This document shows, one piece after another, positions 53,169-62,506 of a stretch of DNA of 64,000 bases. The notes beneath the pieces were generated by a model. It ran no database searches and was not told the origin of the DNA. It saw only the letters and a list, made by a program, of their open reading frames with translations. This stretch comes from Lachnospiraceae bacterium (GTDB lineage: Bacteria; Bacillota; Clostridia; Lachnospirales; Lachnospiraceae): assembly GCA_015057275.1 (NCBI GenBank), contig SVEO01000003.1, positions 1 through 64,000 on the forward strand, given 5' to 3'. How positions within the stretch are numbered: the first letter of the stretch is position 1; each line of letters begins with the position of its first letter. A program made the translations under genes and the position numbers.

Positions 53169-54443
53169 ATGGATAAGAGATTGTTGCATACTCCGGAAGG
53201 TGTGCGTGATATTTATGATGAAGAATGCAGAAAGAAATTAGCGGTTGAAAATAAAATTCGTCATCTGTTCCATACATATGGATACCACGATATCCAGACA
53301 CCAACCTTTGAGTTTTTTGATATATTTAATAAGGAGCGTGGCAGTGTGGCATCGAAGAATTTGTACAAATTTTTTGATCGCGAAGGCAACACATTGGTGC
53401 TACGCCCGGATATGACACCATCGATTGCCAGAGCAGCTTCCAAGTTTTACATGGATGAGCTGATGCCGATTCGGTTTTGTTATAACGGTAATACTTTTAT
53501 CAATCATTCGGAGTTACAGGGCAAGTTAAAGGAGATTACCCAACTTGGTACGGAGTTGCTCGGTGATGATTCGGTGGAAGCTGATGCAGAGATGATTGCG
53601 TTAGCGGTCAATGCATTGTTAGAAGCCGGTGTAAAGGAGTTTCAGGTAGAAATCGGCGAGGTTGATTTCTTCAAAGGCATCGTTGAGGAAACGGGCATGA
53701 GCAGCGAAGTGGAAGCGGAACTGCATCATCTGATTGAGATTAAAAATTATTTCGGTATCGAGGAGCTTTTGGCAGCGTCCGCACTTGATCCGGAATTAAA
53801 GGAAGTTTTTTTGAGTCTGCCGGGACTGTTTGGCTCGGTGGAGATTTTAGACAAAGCGAAGTGTTTAACAAGTAATGAAAAGGCGCTCAACGCGATTGAA
53901 CGATTGGAAGAACTGTATGGTTTCCTTGCTAAGCAGGGACTTGAGAAGTATATATCTTTTGATCTTGGCATGGTTAGTATGTACCATTATTACACCGGCA
54001 TCATTTTCCGTGCCTACACATACGGAACCGGCGATGCGGTGGCGACCGGAGGACGTTATGATAAGCTGCTCGCACAGTTTGGTAAAGACTCCCCGGCTGT
54101 TGGTTTTGGATTGAACCTCGACCAACTGATGATTGCTATGAGCCGTCAGAAGTTGCCGGTGCTGACGAATCACAATGAAATTTTTGTGATTTATGAGCGT
54201 TCCTGCTATGACAGAGCTTTGGAATTTGCACAGTTTTTGCGTAAAAAAGGAATTTTTGTACAGATGAACGTTCACAACACAGCGTATTCCACAAACGACT
54301 ATCTGCTTTATGCAAAACGTGTAAATGCGGACGAGCTTTACTATTTTGGGCCGGCGAGTGTGGACGGCATTATTGAAGTAGCAGAATTTATGAGTGAAAC
54401 TTGGACAAGGAATGAACTTTCTGTTTTGAAAGGAGCATTTTAA
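53169..54443 (+). CDS. hisZ: ATP phosphoribosyltransferase regulatory subunit
   Basis: HisRS-like paralogue that partners with short-form HisG and mediates feedback by histidine; it does not charge tRNA. 424 residues with a [13 protein letters not shown] start, class II motif 2 (RFCYNGNTF instead of the strict aminoacylation residues) and motif 3 region ([27 protein letters not shown]) retained. The anticodon-binding domain at the end is short and degenerate. Directly before hisG (4 bases apart), which confirms the role. Start after AGAAAGGAAA. Confidence 0.92.
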   Translation: MDKRLLHTPEGVRDIYDEECRKKLAVENKIRHLFHTYGYHDIQTPTFEFFDIFNKERGSVASKNLYKFFDREGNTLVLRPDMTPSIARAASKFYMDELMPIRFCYNGNTFINHSELQGKLKEITQLGTELLGDDSVEADAEMIALAVNALLEAGVKEFQVEIGEVDFFKGIVEETGMSSEVEAELHHLIEIKNYFGIEELLAASALDPELKEVFLSLPGLFGSVEILDKAKCLTSNEKALNAIERLEELYGFLAKQGLEKYISFDLGMVSMYHYYTGIIFRAYTYGTGDAVATGGRYDKLLAQFGKDSPAVGFGLNLDQLMIAMSRQKLPVLTNHNEIFVIYERSCYDRALEFAQFLRKKGIFVQMNVHNTAYSTNDYLLYAKRVNADELYYFGPASVDGIIEVAEFMSETWTRNELSVLKGAF

Positions 54444-54447
54444 CAAT

Positions 54448-55083
54448 ATGAGATATTTGACATTTGCATTGGCGAAAGGCCGTTTGGCAAAAAAATCGTT
54501 AGAAATTTTTGAGAAAATCGGCATTACCTGTGAAGAAATAAAAGATGAAAAGACTAGAAAACTGATTTTTGTAAATGAGGAATTGAAACTTCGTTTTTTC
54601 CTTGCAAAGGCCAGCGATGTGCCGACCTATGTAGAATACGGTGCGGCGGATATCGGTATTGTCGGCAAGGATACAATTTTAGAAGAAGGCAGAGAACTTT
54701 ACGAAGTCATTGATTTAGGAATCGGCAAGTGCCGCATGTGTGTTTGCGGGCCAGCGTCGGCGCGCGAGCTGTTAAAGCATCATGAAATGATTCGGGTAGC
54801 AAGCAAATATCCAAACATTGCCAAGGACTATTTCTACAATAAGAAACATCAGACGGTCGAGATTATCAAGTTAAACGGTTCCGTGGAGTTGGCACCGATT
54901 GTCGGACTTTCGGAAGTAATCGTGGATATTGTAGAGACTGGTTCGACATTAAAGGAGAATGGCTTGGAAGTATTGGAAGAGGTTTGTCCATTGTCTGCGC
55001 GCATGGTTGTTAATCAGGTAAGCATGAAGATGGAAAACGAACGTATCACAAAATTGATTCATGATTTGAAAGATATCCTGTAA
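54448..55083 (+). CDS. hisG: ATP phosphoribosyltransferase catalytic subunit, short form
   Basis: First step of histidine synthesis, joining ATP and PRPP. 211 residues, lacking the C-terminal regulatory domain of long HisG, so it needs HisZ. Motifs: [26 protein letters not shown], the PRPP loop ending in [12 protein letters not shown], and the [10 protein letters not shown] end. Ribosome site GGAG; hisD follows after 18 bases. Confidence 0.95.
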   Translation: MRYLTFALAKGRLAKKSLEIFEKIGITCEEIKDEKTRKLIFVNEELKLRFFLAKASDVPTYVEYGAADIGIVGKDTILEEGRELYEVIDLGIGKCRMCVCGPASARELLKHHEMIRVASKYPNIAKDYFYNKKHQTVEIIKLNGSVELAPIVGLSEVIVDIVETGSTLKENGLEVLEEVCPLSARMVVNQVSMKMENERITKLIHDLKDIL

Positions 55084-55101
55084 GGATGCGGAGGATACAT
55101 T

Positions 55102-56397
55102 ATGAGAATTATTTCATTAGATGAACAAAGTAAAAAAAATATATTAGAGGATTTGCTGAAAAGAAGTCCGAATCAGTATACCGAATATGAGGCAAAAGTG
55201 GCTGATATTTTAAAAGCGGTAAAAGAAGAAGGCGATGAAGCGGTATTTCGTTTCACGAAAATGTTTGATAAGGCGGATATTTGTTCTGCATGTGTGAAAG
55301 TGACAGAAGAAGAGTTTGCGGAAGCATACGAGAAAATGGAAAATCCGGATTTGTTGCAGATTATCCGCAAGGCGCGTGAAAACATCCGCGCGTATCACGA
55401 AAAACAGCGCCAGTATAGCTGGTTTGACTCAAAAGCAAATGGCACGATGCTCGGACAGAAGGTAACACCGCTTGCTCGTGTCGGTGTGTATGTACCGGGT
55501 GGTAAGGCTGTTTATCCGAGCAGTGTTTTGATGAATATTATTCCGGCCAAGGTTGCAGGCGTAGAGCAAATTATTATGACAACACCGCCGGGACCGGATG
55601 GAAAGGTTAATCCAAATACACTTGTGGCGGCAAAGGAAGCCGGCGTGGATGCTGTTTATAAGGTGGGAGGTGCACAGGCAATTGCAGCGCTTGCGTACGG
55701 CACCGCATCGATTCCGAAGGTGGACAAGATTGTCGGTCCGGGCAACATTTATGTAGCGCTCGCTAAAAAGGCGGTTTACGGACATGTGAGCATCGACTCT
55801 GTGGCCGGCCCGAGTGAGATTTTAGTGATTGCAGATGAGACTGCAAATCCAAAATTTGTAGCCGCAGACCTACTTTCACAGGCAGAACACGATGAGCTTG
55901 CAAGTGCAATTTTAGTGACAACTTCTGCGGAACTTGCAAAGAAGGTTTCTGATGAAATAGATAACTTTGTGCAAGTATTATCCAGAAAAGAAATTCTTGA
56001 AAAATCTTTAGAAAATTACGGATATATTTTAGTTGTGCAGGATTTGCAGGAAGCAATTGATGTTGCTAACGAGATTGCCTCTGAACACTTGGAAATTGTA
56101 ACGAAGAATCCGTTTGAAGTAATGATGAAGATTAAAAATGCCGGGGCGATTTTCCTTGGCGAATACAGTTCTGAACCGCTCGGCGATTATTTTGCCGGCC
56201 CAAATCACGTTCTGCCGACAAATGGCACGGCGAAATTTTTCTCGCCGCTGAGCGTGGACGACTTTATTAAGAAATCAAGCATAATTTATTACTCAAAAGA
56301 AGCATTAGAACCGGTAGCGGACGAGATTATTGCTTTTGCGGAAGGCGAAAAGCTGACAGCGCATGCAAATTCCATTAAAGTTCGCTTTGATAAATAA
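55102..56397 (+). CDS. hisD: Histidinol dehydrogenase
   Basis: Zinc enzyme that oxidises L-histidinol to histidine in two NAD-dependent steps. 431 residues. Characteristic segments: PLARVGVYVPGGKAVYPSSV, KVGGAQAIAALAYGT, IVGPGNIYVALAKK, SIDSVAGPSEILVIAD, LLSQAEHDE (metal and base His), SEHLEIVTKNP and AGPNHVLPTNGTAKF with the second catalytic His. Start behind GCGGAGG. Confidence 0.96.
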   Translation: MRIISLDEQSKKNILEDLLKRSPNQYTEYEAKVADILKAVKEEGDEAVFRFTKMFDKADICSACVKVTEEEFAEAYEKMENPDLLQIIRKARENIRAYHEKQRQYSWFDSKANGTMLGQKVTPLARVGVYVPGGKAVYPSSVLMNIIPAKVAGVEQIIMTTPPGPDGKVNPNTLVAAKEAGVDAVYKVGGAQAIAALAYGTASIPKVDKIVGPGNIYVALAKKAVYGHVSIDSVAGPSEILVIADETANPKFVAADLLSQAEHDELASAILVTTSAELAKKVSDEIDNFVQVLSRKEILEKSLENYGYILVVQDLQEAIDVANEIASEHLEIVTKNPFEVMMKIKNAGAIFLGEYSSEPLGDYFAGPNHVLPTNGTAKFFSPLSVDDFIKKSSIIYYSKEALEPVADEIIAFAEGEKLTAHANSIKVRFDK

Positions 56398-56437
56398 ACA
56401 GCGATTTTTGACGAGAAACGCAGGAGGATGAAAGCAT

Positions 56438-57022
56438 ATGAGAACAGGAGAGGTTGTAAGAAAAACCGCAGAAACAGATATTTATGTTTCTTTAAATTTA
56501 GATGGCAGCGGTAAGGCTGAAGTCAGTACAGGTATCGGATTTTTCGACCACATGCTGAACAATTTTGCAAGACACGGATTGTTTGATTTAACCGTAAACG
56601 TGAAGGGCGATTTGTATGTGGATTGCCACCACACAATTGAGGATACCGGCATTGCGCTCGGTAATGCGATTCGCAAGGCGGTCGGTGATAAGGCGGGCAT
56701 TCGCCGTTACGGTAGTGCGATTTTGCCTATGGATGAATCCTTGTATCTTTGCGCACTTGACTTGTCTGGCAGACCTTATTTACAATTTGAAGCAAATTTG
56801 ACGGCGGATAAAGTTGGTATGATGGATACGGAGATGGTAAAGGAATTCTTTTACGCTATCAGTTATGCCTCCGGTATGAATCTGCACATTCGTGAGCTGT
56901 CAGGCGGCAACAATCACCACATGATTGAATGCATGTTCAAGGCATTTGCCAAGGCCCTTGACCAGGCAACGATGTACGATGAGCGTATCAGCGACGTATT
57001 ATCCACGAAAGGAACCCTTTAA
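56438..57022 (+). CDS. hisB: Imidazoleglycerol-phosphate dehydratase
   Basis: Monofunctional dehydratase (194 residues) without the phosphatase domain of E. coli HisB. Manganese-binding repeats are visible: [30 protein letters not shown], then [24 protein letters not shown]. Start behind GCAGGAGG; ends one base before the hisIE start. Histidinol phosphatase must be elsewhere, as must hisC, hisH, hisA and hisF. Confidence 0.96.
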   Translation: MRTGEVVRKTAETDIYVSLNLDGSGKAEVSTGIGFFDHMLNNFARHGLFDLTVNVKGDLYVDCHHTIEDTGIALGNAIRKAVGDKAGIRRYGSAILPMDESLYLCALDLSGRPYLQFEANLTADKVGMMDTEMVKEFFYAISYASGMNLHIRELSGGNNHHMIECMFKAFAKALDQATMYDERISDVLSTKGTL

Positions 57023-57023
57023 T

Positions 57024-58313
57024 ATGAGTACATTAAAACTGATTCCTGCCGTTTATCTGTTAAACGGCAAGGTTTTAGATAAAGCCAAGGCAGAAGCCGC
57101 TGCAGAAAATGCTTACTATGACCTTGATCCGGTCAGCCTGTGTGTAAATTTAAGCCACACCGGGGCGGATGAGCTTTTGATTTTTGAATTGTCCGACAAC
57201 GATAAAACACATGATGCTAACATCAATATGATACAGGATATCGCGGATGCGGTAGACATTCCATTGATTGTCGGCGGTAATGTAAAGCGTCTGGAAGATG
57301 TAAAGAAATATTTGTATGCCGGAGCATCACGCGCGGTATTAAATATGAGTCTGGCTTCTAATGAAGCGATAATTAAAGAAGCAGCGGACCGGTTTGGGAA
57401 AGAAAAGATAGCTATATATAAACCTGGTGTGGTAACAAACGAAACGATAGAAGGTTGGGCAACAGCTGGCGCATCTCTTATGATTACGGAAAGTGTTCCG
57501 GAACAGGAACTAGCTATGCCGGCACTTGTGATGAACAATGAAGAGCCAGTTGCGTTAGCAAAAGCGTGCACAGTACAGAAGATAACAGAAGTATATGGCA
57601 TTTCTTCGGACGTGTTCTTGGATTATACTACGCCGATGATGAATTATAAGCAGAAATTAAAAGCTGCCGACATTGAAGTTCACACATTAAAGAGTTCTGT
57701 TGCATTTTCGGAGCTTAAGTTAAATTCTGACGGTATGGTGCCGGTTGTTGTTCAGGACTACAAGACAAATGAAGTATTAATGCTTGCTTATATGAACGAG
57801 GAAGCATTTAACCATACGCTTGAAACCGGCCGTATGACGTATTATTCCAGAAGCCGCGATGAGCTTTGGGAGAAGGGCCTTACGAGCGGACATTTTCAGT
57901 ATGTGAAGTCGCTGACTTTGGATTGCGATTCCGACACGATTCTTGCCAAGGTTTATCAGGTGGGAGCGGCTTGCCACACCGGAAAGCGTAGCTGTTTCTT
58001 TCATGAAATCGTGAAGACAGAGTACGATGACTCCAATCCGATGAAGGTGTTTGAAGAAGTTTACCGTGTTATTTTAGACCGCAAGAATAACCCGAAGGAA
58101 GGTTCCTACACAAACTATCTTTTTGATAAGGGAATTGATAAGATTTTAAAGAAGGTCGGAGAAGAGGCAACCGAGATTGTTATTGCTGCAAAGAATCCGG
58201 ACCCGAAAGAAATTGTTTATGAAATTTCTGATTTCCTCTACCATGTGATGGTGCTTATGGCTGAAAAAGACGTAGATTGGAAGGAAATCACAAAGGAATT
58301 AATTAGAAGATAA
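57024..58313 (+). CDS. hisIE: Bifunctional HisIE with an N-terminal degenerate HisA/HisF-like barrel
   Basis: 429 residues. 225-330: HisI, phosphoribosyl-AMP cyclohydrolase, with metal-binding Asp300/302/304 and Cys317/324. About 340-425: HisE, phosphoribosyl-ATP pyrophosphatase ([30 protein letters not shown]). 1-215: a barrel aligned with HisA/HisF ([32 protein letters not shown]), but the first catalytic Asp is Tyr11 and the second is Tyr132, so isomerase or cyclase activity is unlikely. The start at 57024 follows AAAGGAACCC. I infer a scaffold or regulatory role for the barrel. Confidence 0.9.
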   Translation: MSTLKLIPAVYLLNGKVLDKAKAEAAAENAYYDLDPVSLCVNLSHTGADELLIFELSDNDKTHDANINMIQDIADAVDIPLIVGGNVKRLEDVKKYLYAGASRAVLNMSLASNEAIIKEAADRFGKEKIAIYKPGVVTNETIEGWATAGASLMITESVPEQELAMPALVMNNEEPVALAKACTVQKITEVYGISSDVFLDYTTPMMNYKQKLKAADIEVHTLKSSVAFSELKLNSDGMVPVVVQDYKTNEVLMLAYMNEEAFNHTLETGRMTYYSRSRDELWEKGLTSGHFQYVKSLTLDCDSDTILAKVYQVGAACHTGKRSCFFHEIVKTEYDDSNPMKVFEEVYRVILDRKNNPKEGSYTNYLFDKGIDKILKKVGEEATEIVIAAKNPDPKEIVYEISDFLYHVMVLMAEKDVDWKEITKELIRR

Positions 58314-58333
58314 ATAATAGAATGGAGAAAATC

Positions 58334-60193
58334 ATGAGAAAACTCGCTTTGGCTGATGAAATTTTATTAACCATCGAGAAACCTGCCCGTTATATCGGTA
58401 ATGAGATTAATTCCGTGAAAAAGAATCCATCAGACGTAGACATCCGGTTTGCCATGTGCTTTCCGGATGTTTATGAGATTGGGATGTCTCATCTGGGCAT
58501 TCAAATTTTATATGATATGTTTAACCGCCGTGAGGACACATATTGTGAGCGCGTATATTCGCCGTGGCCGGATTTAGACAAAATCATGAGGGAAAAACAA
58601 ATCCCTCTTTTTGCGTTAGAAAGTCAGGAGCCGATTAAGGATTTTGATTTTCTTGGCATTACGATTCAATATGAAATGTGTTACACAAATATTTTGCAAA
58701 TATTGGAGCTTTCGCAGATTCCACTTTCTGCTTCCGAGAGAACATGGGAACATCCGATTGTGATCGGCGGGGGTCCGTGCACATATAATCCAGAACCATT
58801 AGCCGAATTCTTTGACCTTTTCTATATTGGCGAAGGAGAGACGTCCTATAAAGAACTACTAGACCTTTATAAGGAAGCAAGAAAGAATGGAACATCCCGT
58901 GAAGCGTTTTTAGAGATGGCTTCCCATGTGTCCGGCATCTATGTGCCGTCCCTTTATGATGTCACATATGATGAAAACGGATTTATTACATCTTTTGTGC
59001 CGAACAAAGAAGGGGTGCCTGCAACTGTTCGCAAGGAGATCGAGATGAATGTAAGTGATACGTTTTATCCGGAAAAGCCGGTAGTGCCTTATATCCGTGC
59101 CACGCAGGACCGTGTCGTATTAGAAATCCAGCGTGGCTGTATCCGCGGTTGCCGTTTCTGCCAGGCGGGTATGATTTACCGTCCGGTGCGCGAGCGTGAT
59201 GTGGATTATTTAAAAGATTTGGCATATAAAATGTTAGAAAATACCGGTCATGAGGAGATTTCCCTAAGCTCATTAAGCTCCAGCGATTATTCTAAATTAG
59301 AAGAACTCGTTTATTTTTTGATTGATAATTTTCAGGAGAAAAAGGTGAACATATCGCTGCCGTCATTGCGTATTGATGCGTTTGCGATTGATGTGATGAA
59401 AAAGGTGCAGGATATAAAAAAGAGCTCTTTGACGTTTGCGCCGGAGGCTGGCTCGCAGCGTTTGCGTGACGTAATTAACAAAGGATTGACTGAAGAAACA
59501 ATTTTAAATGGTGCAAAGTTGGCCTTTGATGCCGGTTGGAACCGCGTAAAGCTGTACTTTATGCTCGGTTTACCGACTGAAACCGTGGAAGATATGGAAG
59601 GAATTCCGGAGCTGGCGGAGAAGATTGCCCGTGTTTACTACGAAATTCCGAAAGACCAGCGCAACGGCAAAGCGCAAATTACGATTAGCACATCTTTCTT
59701 TGTGCCGAAGCCGTTTACCCCATTGCAGTGGGCAACGATGTGTACGAAGGAAGAATATCTAACGCGCGCTAGAGTAGTCAACACAAAGATGAAAGAAATG
59801 CTCAACAAAAAGAGCATGAAATATAACTGGCATGAAGCGGATTTAACGGTGCTTGAGGGCGTGCTGGCTCGAGGTGATCGTCGGGTGGCGAAAGTTATTT
59901 TGGAAGCATATAAAAGCGGTTGTCTGTTTGATTCGTGGTCTGATTTCTTTGATAATGATAAGTGGATGGATGCCTTTGAGCGTACCGGCATTGACCCGGA
60001 TTTCTACACCTTACGTCCGCGTGATTTAGACGAAATTCTTCCATGGGATTTCATTGATGTCGGTGTCACAAAAGCTTTCTTGAAGCGTGAATGGCAGCGC
60101 GCGATGGAAGCCAAAGTAACGCCGAATTGCCGCATGGCATGTTCCGGCTGCGGCGCAAAGGTGTTCGAGGGAGGTGTCTGCTATGAAAGTTAG
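58334..60193 (+). CDS. TIGR03960-type B12-binding-domain radical-SAM protein
   Basis: Radical-SAM protein of 619 residues with start at 58334 after AATGGAG. N-terminal B12-binding-like domain (RFAMCFPDVYEIGMSHLGIQ), then CIRGCRFCQAG (CX3CX2C) near 265 and RIDAFAIDVMKKVQ and FAPEAGSQRLRDVINKGL in the core. It is paired with the next gene across an 11-base overlap, a pairing conserved in Firmicutes next to RNase E/G. The product modified is unknown to me. Confidence 0.88.
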   Translation: MRKLALADEILLTIEKPARYIGNEINSVKKNPSDVDIRFAMCFPDVYEIGMSHLGIQILYDMFNRREDTYCERVYSPWPDLDKIMREKQIPLFALESQEPIKDFDFLGITIQYEMCYTNILQILELSQIPLSASERTWEHPIVIGGGPCTYNPEPLAEFFDLFYIGEGETSYKELLDLYKEARKNGTSREAFLEMASHVSGIYVPSLYDVTYDENGFITSFVPNKEGVPATVRKEIEMNVSDTFYPEKPVVPYIRATQDRVVLEIQRGCIRGCRFCQAGMIYRPVRERDVDYLKDLAYKMLENTGHEEISLSSLSSSDYSKLEELVYFLIDNFQEKKVNISLPSLRIDAFAIDVMKKVQDIKKSSLTFAPEAGSQRLRDVINKGLTEETILNGAKLAFDAGWNRVKLYFMLGLPTETVEDMEGIPELAEKIARVYYEIPKDQRNGKAQITISTSFFVPKPFTPLQWATMCTKEEYLTRARVVNTKMKEMLNKKSMKYNWHEADLTVLEGVLARGDRRVAKVILEAYKSGCLFDSWSDFFDNDKWMDAFERTGIDPDFYTLRPRDLDEILPWDFIDVGVTKAFLKREWQRAMEAKVTPNCRMACSGCGAKVFEGGVCYES

Positions 60194-60962
60194 AATTCGT
60201 TTTACAAAGCTTGGTTCGATGCGTTTCATCGGGCATCTTGATTTAATGCGATATTTTCAAAAAGTGATGCGCCGTGCGAAAGTCGATATCCGTTATTCGG
60301 AAGGGTTCAGTCCGCATCAAATTATGTCATTTGCGGCTCCGCTGGGACTTGGTGTGACGAGTGATGCGGAATACGTCGACATCGATGTGCTTTCTACAGA
60401 AGATTCCGTAAAAATGACAGAACGTTTGAATGCGGTTTCTAATGATGAGATTCGCATACTATCTTATCGGCAGATTCCAGATGATAGCAAGAGTTCCATG
60501 TCTCTTATTGCGGCTTCTGATTATATTGTAGCATTTCGAGAGCCTGCACTGGAAATATTAAAACAACATTTTAAGGCGGCGGATGAGCAGACATTTTGGA
60601 TGGCTGTCACAGAAAAACTTGCGGAATTTTATGCACAGGAAGAGATTCTGATTACAAAAAAGACAAAGAAAAGCGAAAAAGAGGCCGATATTCGGCCATT
60701 GATTTATCAAATGCAGTTTAGGGAATCAGCGCAGAGTCATTTTGGCGATGTCGTTTTTGAACCATGCGTGTTCCTGCGGACATCGACCGGTTCTGAAGAT
60801 AATTTGAAGCCGGAGCTTGTGATGCAAGCATTTTTCCAATATTTAGGACTCACAATGCCGGAATTTGCGTTGCAGATTCACCGCATGGAGCTATACGGAA
60901 AAGACCCGAATGAGGAAGGCAAGTTCTTGCGCTTGGAGGATTTCGGCTGGGAACTTAATTAA
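60183..60962 (+). CDS. TIGR03936 / DUF2344 radical-SAM-associated protein
   Basis: A 259-residue protein starting at 60183 behind GGGAGG. The N-terminus MKVRIRFTKLGSMRFIGHLDLM matches the DUF2344 family, which is found only with the preceding radical-SAM type; in some bacteria the two are fused into one chain, so a joint function is likely. No cluster-binding cysteine motif of its own. Reaction unknown. Confidence 0.87.
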   Translation: MKVRIRFTKLGSMRFIGHLDLMRYFQKVMRRAKVDIRYSEGFSPHQIMSFAAPLGLGVTSDAEYVDIDVLSTEDSVKMTERLNAVSNDEIRILSYRQIPDDSKSSMSLIAASDYIVAFREPALEILKQHFKAADEQTFWMAVTEKLAEFYAQEEILITKKTKKSEKEADIRPLIYQMQFRESAQSHFGDVVFEPCVFLRTSTGSEDNLKPELVMQAFFQYLGLTMPEFALQIHRMELYGKDPNEEGKFLRLEDFGWELN

Positions 60963-60995
60963 GGATTTTTCGCAACAGAACAATATGGAGAGCAT

Positions 60996-62198
60996 ATGGG
61001 GAAATATTTAATTACGGTTTACAACAATCACATATTGACGGCTTTTTATGAGAACAACCGCATTCTTACACTTGATTTTGAACCGATAGAGACGCAGTCG
61101 ATTCTCGGCAACATTTATGTGGCGAAGGTAGATCAGGTTGTAAAAAATCTCAATGCAGCATTTCTGCGCTACGAAAAAGACAAAAAAGCATACTATCCAC
61201 TTGATTGTAGGCGTCCGCCGATTTATCAGAATGAGAAAAACACAGCTAAGATGGTACAGGGGGATTCTGTGCTTGTGCAAGTTGTGACCGATGCCGTAAA
61301 AACGAAGGAGCCGACGGTTACTACAGACTTAAGTTTGACCGGACGATATGTCGTTCTCGATATGGCGAAGGAACAATTGCTCAATTTCTCTAAGAAAATT
61401 TCAGATAAAGACTTTAAAGAAGCATGGCAAAAACGTGAGTTGCCGGGGCGTAGTGACGAACGAAACTACGGTTTTATCCTGCGTACGAATGCTTACAATG
61501 CCAATGCGGAAGATGTATACGAGGAAATGCTGACGCTGGAAGCACAATTTTCGCAGTTAATACAGTTTGGGAAAATGCGTAGTTGCTATTCAAAACTCTA
61601 TCAGGCGCCGACAACCTACATTCAGCGCCTACGTGATGCCTACACCGGTATAGTGGATGAAATTGTTACTGATTCGGAAGAAATTTATGAAAAGCTTGTT
61701 GCCGAGTTGGAACACTATCCGGATATTCGTGCGAAGCTTCGTAAATATGAAGACCACTTGCTGCCGCTGCAGAAATTATACGCAGTCGATAAATACATTC
61801 AGGAAGCCTTGTCGAAGAAAGTCTGGTTAAAGAGCGGAGGTTATCTGATTATCGAGCAGACAGAAGCCTGCGTCGTGATTGATGTTAATACCGGCAAATA
61901 CGAGGGAAGAAAAAATACCGAAGAAGCATTCTTATTAATTAATAAAGAAGCGGCTAAGGAAATTGCTGTACAAATGCGTTTGCGTAACCTGTCCGGCATG
62001 ATTCTTGTAGATTTCATCAACATGCAAAAAGGGGAGAATAATGCGGAACTGATGCGCTATTTCCGCGAGCAGACTGCACGTGACCCGATTCCGGTTACCG
62101 TTGTTGATATGACAAAATTAAAACTTGTGGAAGTGACAAGAAAAAAAGAACGTAAACCGTTCGCGCAGCAGTACCGGGAAACCGTACAGAACATGTAG
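60996..62198 (+). CDS. rng: RNase E/G-family ribonuclease without the zinc-link segment
   Basis: Endoribonuclease of 400 residues. An S1-like domain (about 35-120; GNIYVAKVDQVVKNLNAAFLRY) precedes the RNase H-like catalytic part with Asp ligands in VVIDVNTGKYEG near 295 and ILVDFINM near 337. The Cys-x2-Cys zinc link of E. coli RNase E/G (Cys-Pro-x-Cys) does not appear; the protein ends LVEVTRKK then about 15 residues. Context with the TIGR03960/TIGR03936 pair is usual. In many Firmicutes rplU follows, but a terminator follows here. Confidence 0.87.
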   Translation: MGKYLITVYNNHILTAFYENNRILTLDFEPIETQSILGNIYVAKVDQVVKNLNAAFLRYEKDKKAYYPLDCRRPPIYQNEKNTAKMVQGDSVLVQVVTDAVKTKEPTVTTDLSLTGRYVVLDMAKEQLLNFSKKISDKDFKEAWQKRELPGRSDERNYGFILRTNAYNANAEDVYEEMLTLEAQFSQLIQFGKMRSCYSKLYQAPTTYIQRLRDAYTGIVDEIVTDSEEIYEKLVAELEHYPDIRAKLRKYEDHLLPLQKLYAVDKYIQEALSKKVWLKSGGYLIIEQTEACVVIDVNTGKYEGRKNTEEAFLLINKEAAKEIAVQMRLRNLSGMILVDFINMQKGENNAELMRYFREQTARDPIPVTVVDMTKLKLVEVTRKKERKPFAQQYRETVQNM

Positions 62199-62205
62199 TA
62201 AAATA

Positions 62206-62247
62206 CAGGGTATCGGAAAACTTAATGTTTCTGATGCCCTGATTTTG
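62206..62247 (+). terminator. Terminator after the RNase E/G gene
   Basis: CAGGGTATCGGAAA pairs with TTTCTGATGCCCTG (two G-U pairs) around ACTTAATG, then GATTTTG. It ends the his-to-rng message. Confidence 0.7.
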
Positions 62248-62424
62248 CTCCAGGCCACGATGGGCATGATGTGTGCGCCGGCGAGGAAATTTATGAGAAG
62301 GAAATTACTATTGATTACATTACAATTTAGTTGTATCGGGGGATGATGTGGACATGTATTTCCAAAATTATATTTCGAAGAATAATTCTGTAGAACTTTT
62401 TGGAAACACAATATTTGCAGTTTA
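62248..62424. other. Intergenic stretch without a recognised gene
   Basis: About 177 bases between the terminator of the RNase E/G gene and a second hairpin. A 28-codon frame from an ATG near 62261 has no family resemblance. No clear promoter was found; -35/-10 candidates near 62415-62450 have poor spacing. Confidence 0.4.
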
Positions 62425-62468
62425 AAAAAACAACATTCTGTGGTAAAATACAATGAATGTTGTTTTTT
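62425..62468 (+). promoter_or_regulatory. Terminator-like hairpin in the symporter leader
   Basis: AAACAACATTC pairs perfectly with GAATGTTGTTT across a 16-base loop, then TTTTGTTCTAAAAAA. It lies 39 bases before the symporter start. It may insulate the gene from upstream transcription or act as a regulated attenuator. Confidence 0.6.
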
Positions 62469-62506
62469 GTTCTAAAAAATTTGCGAAAAGAGGGAGTAAA
62501 AGAAAA

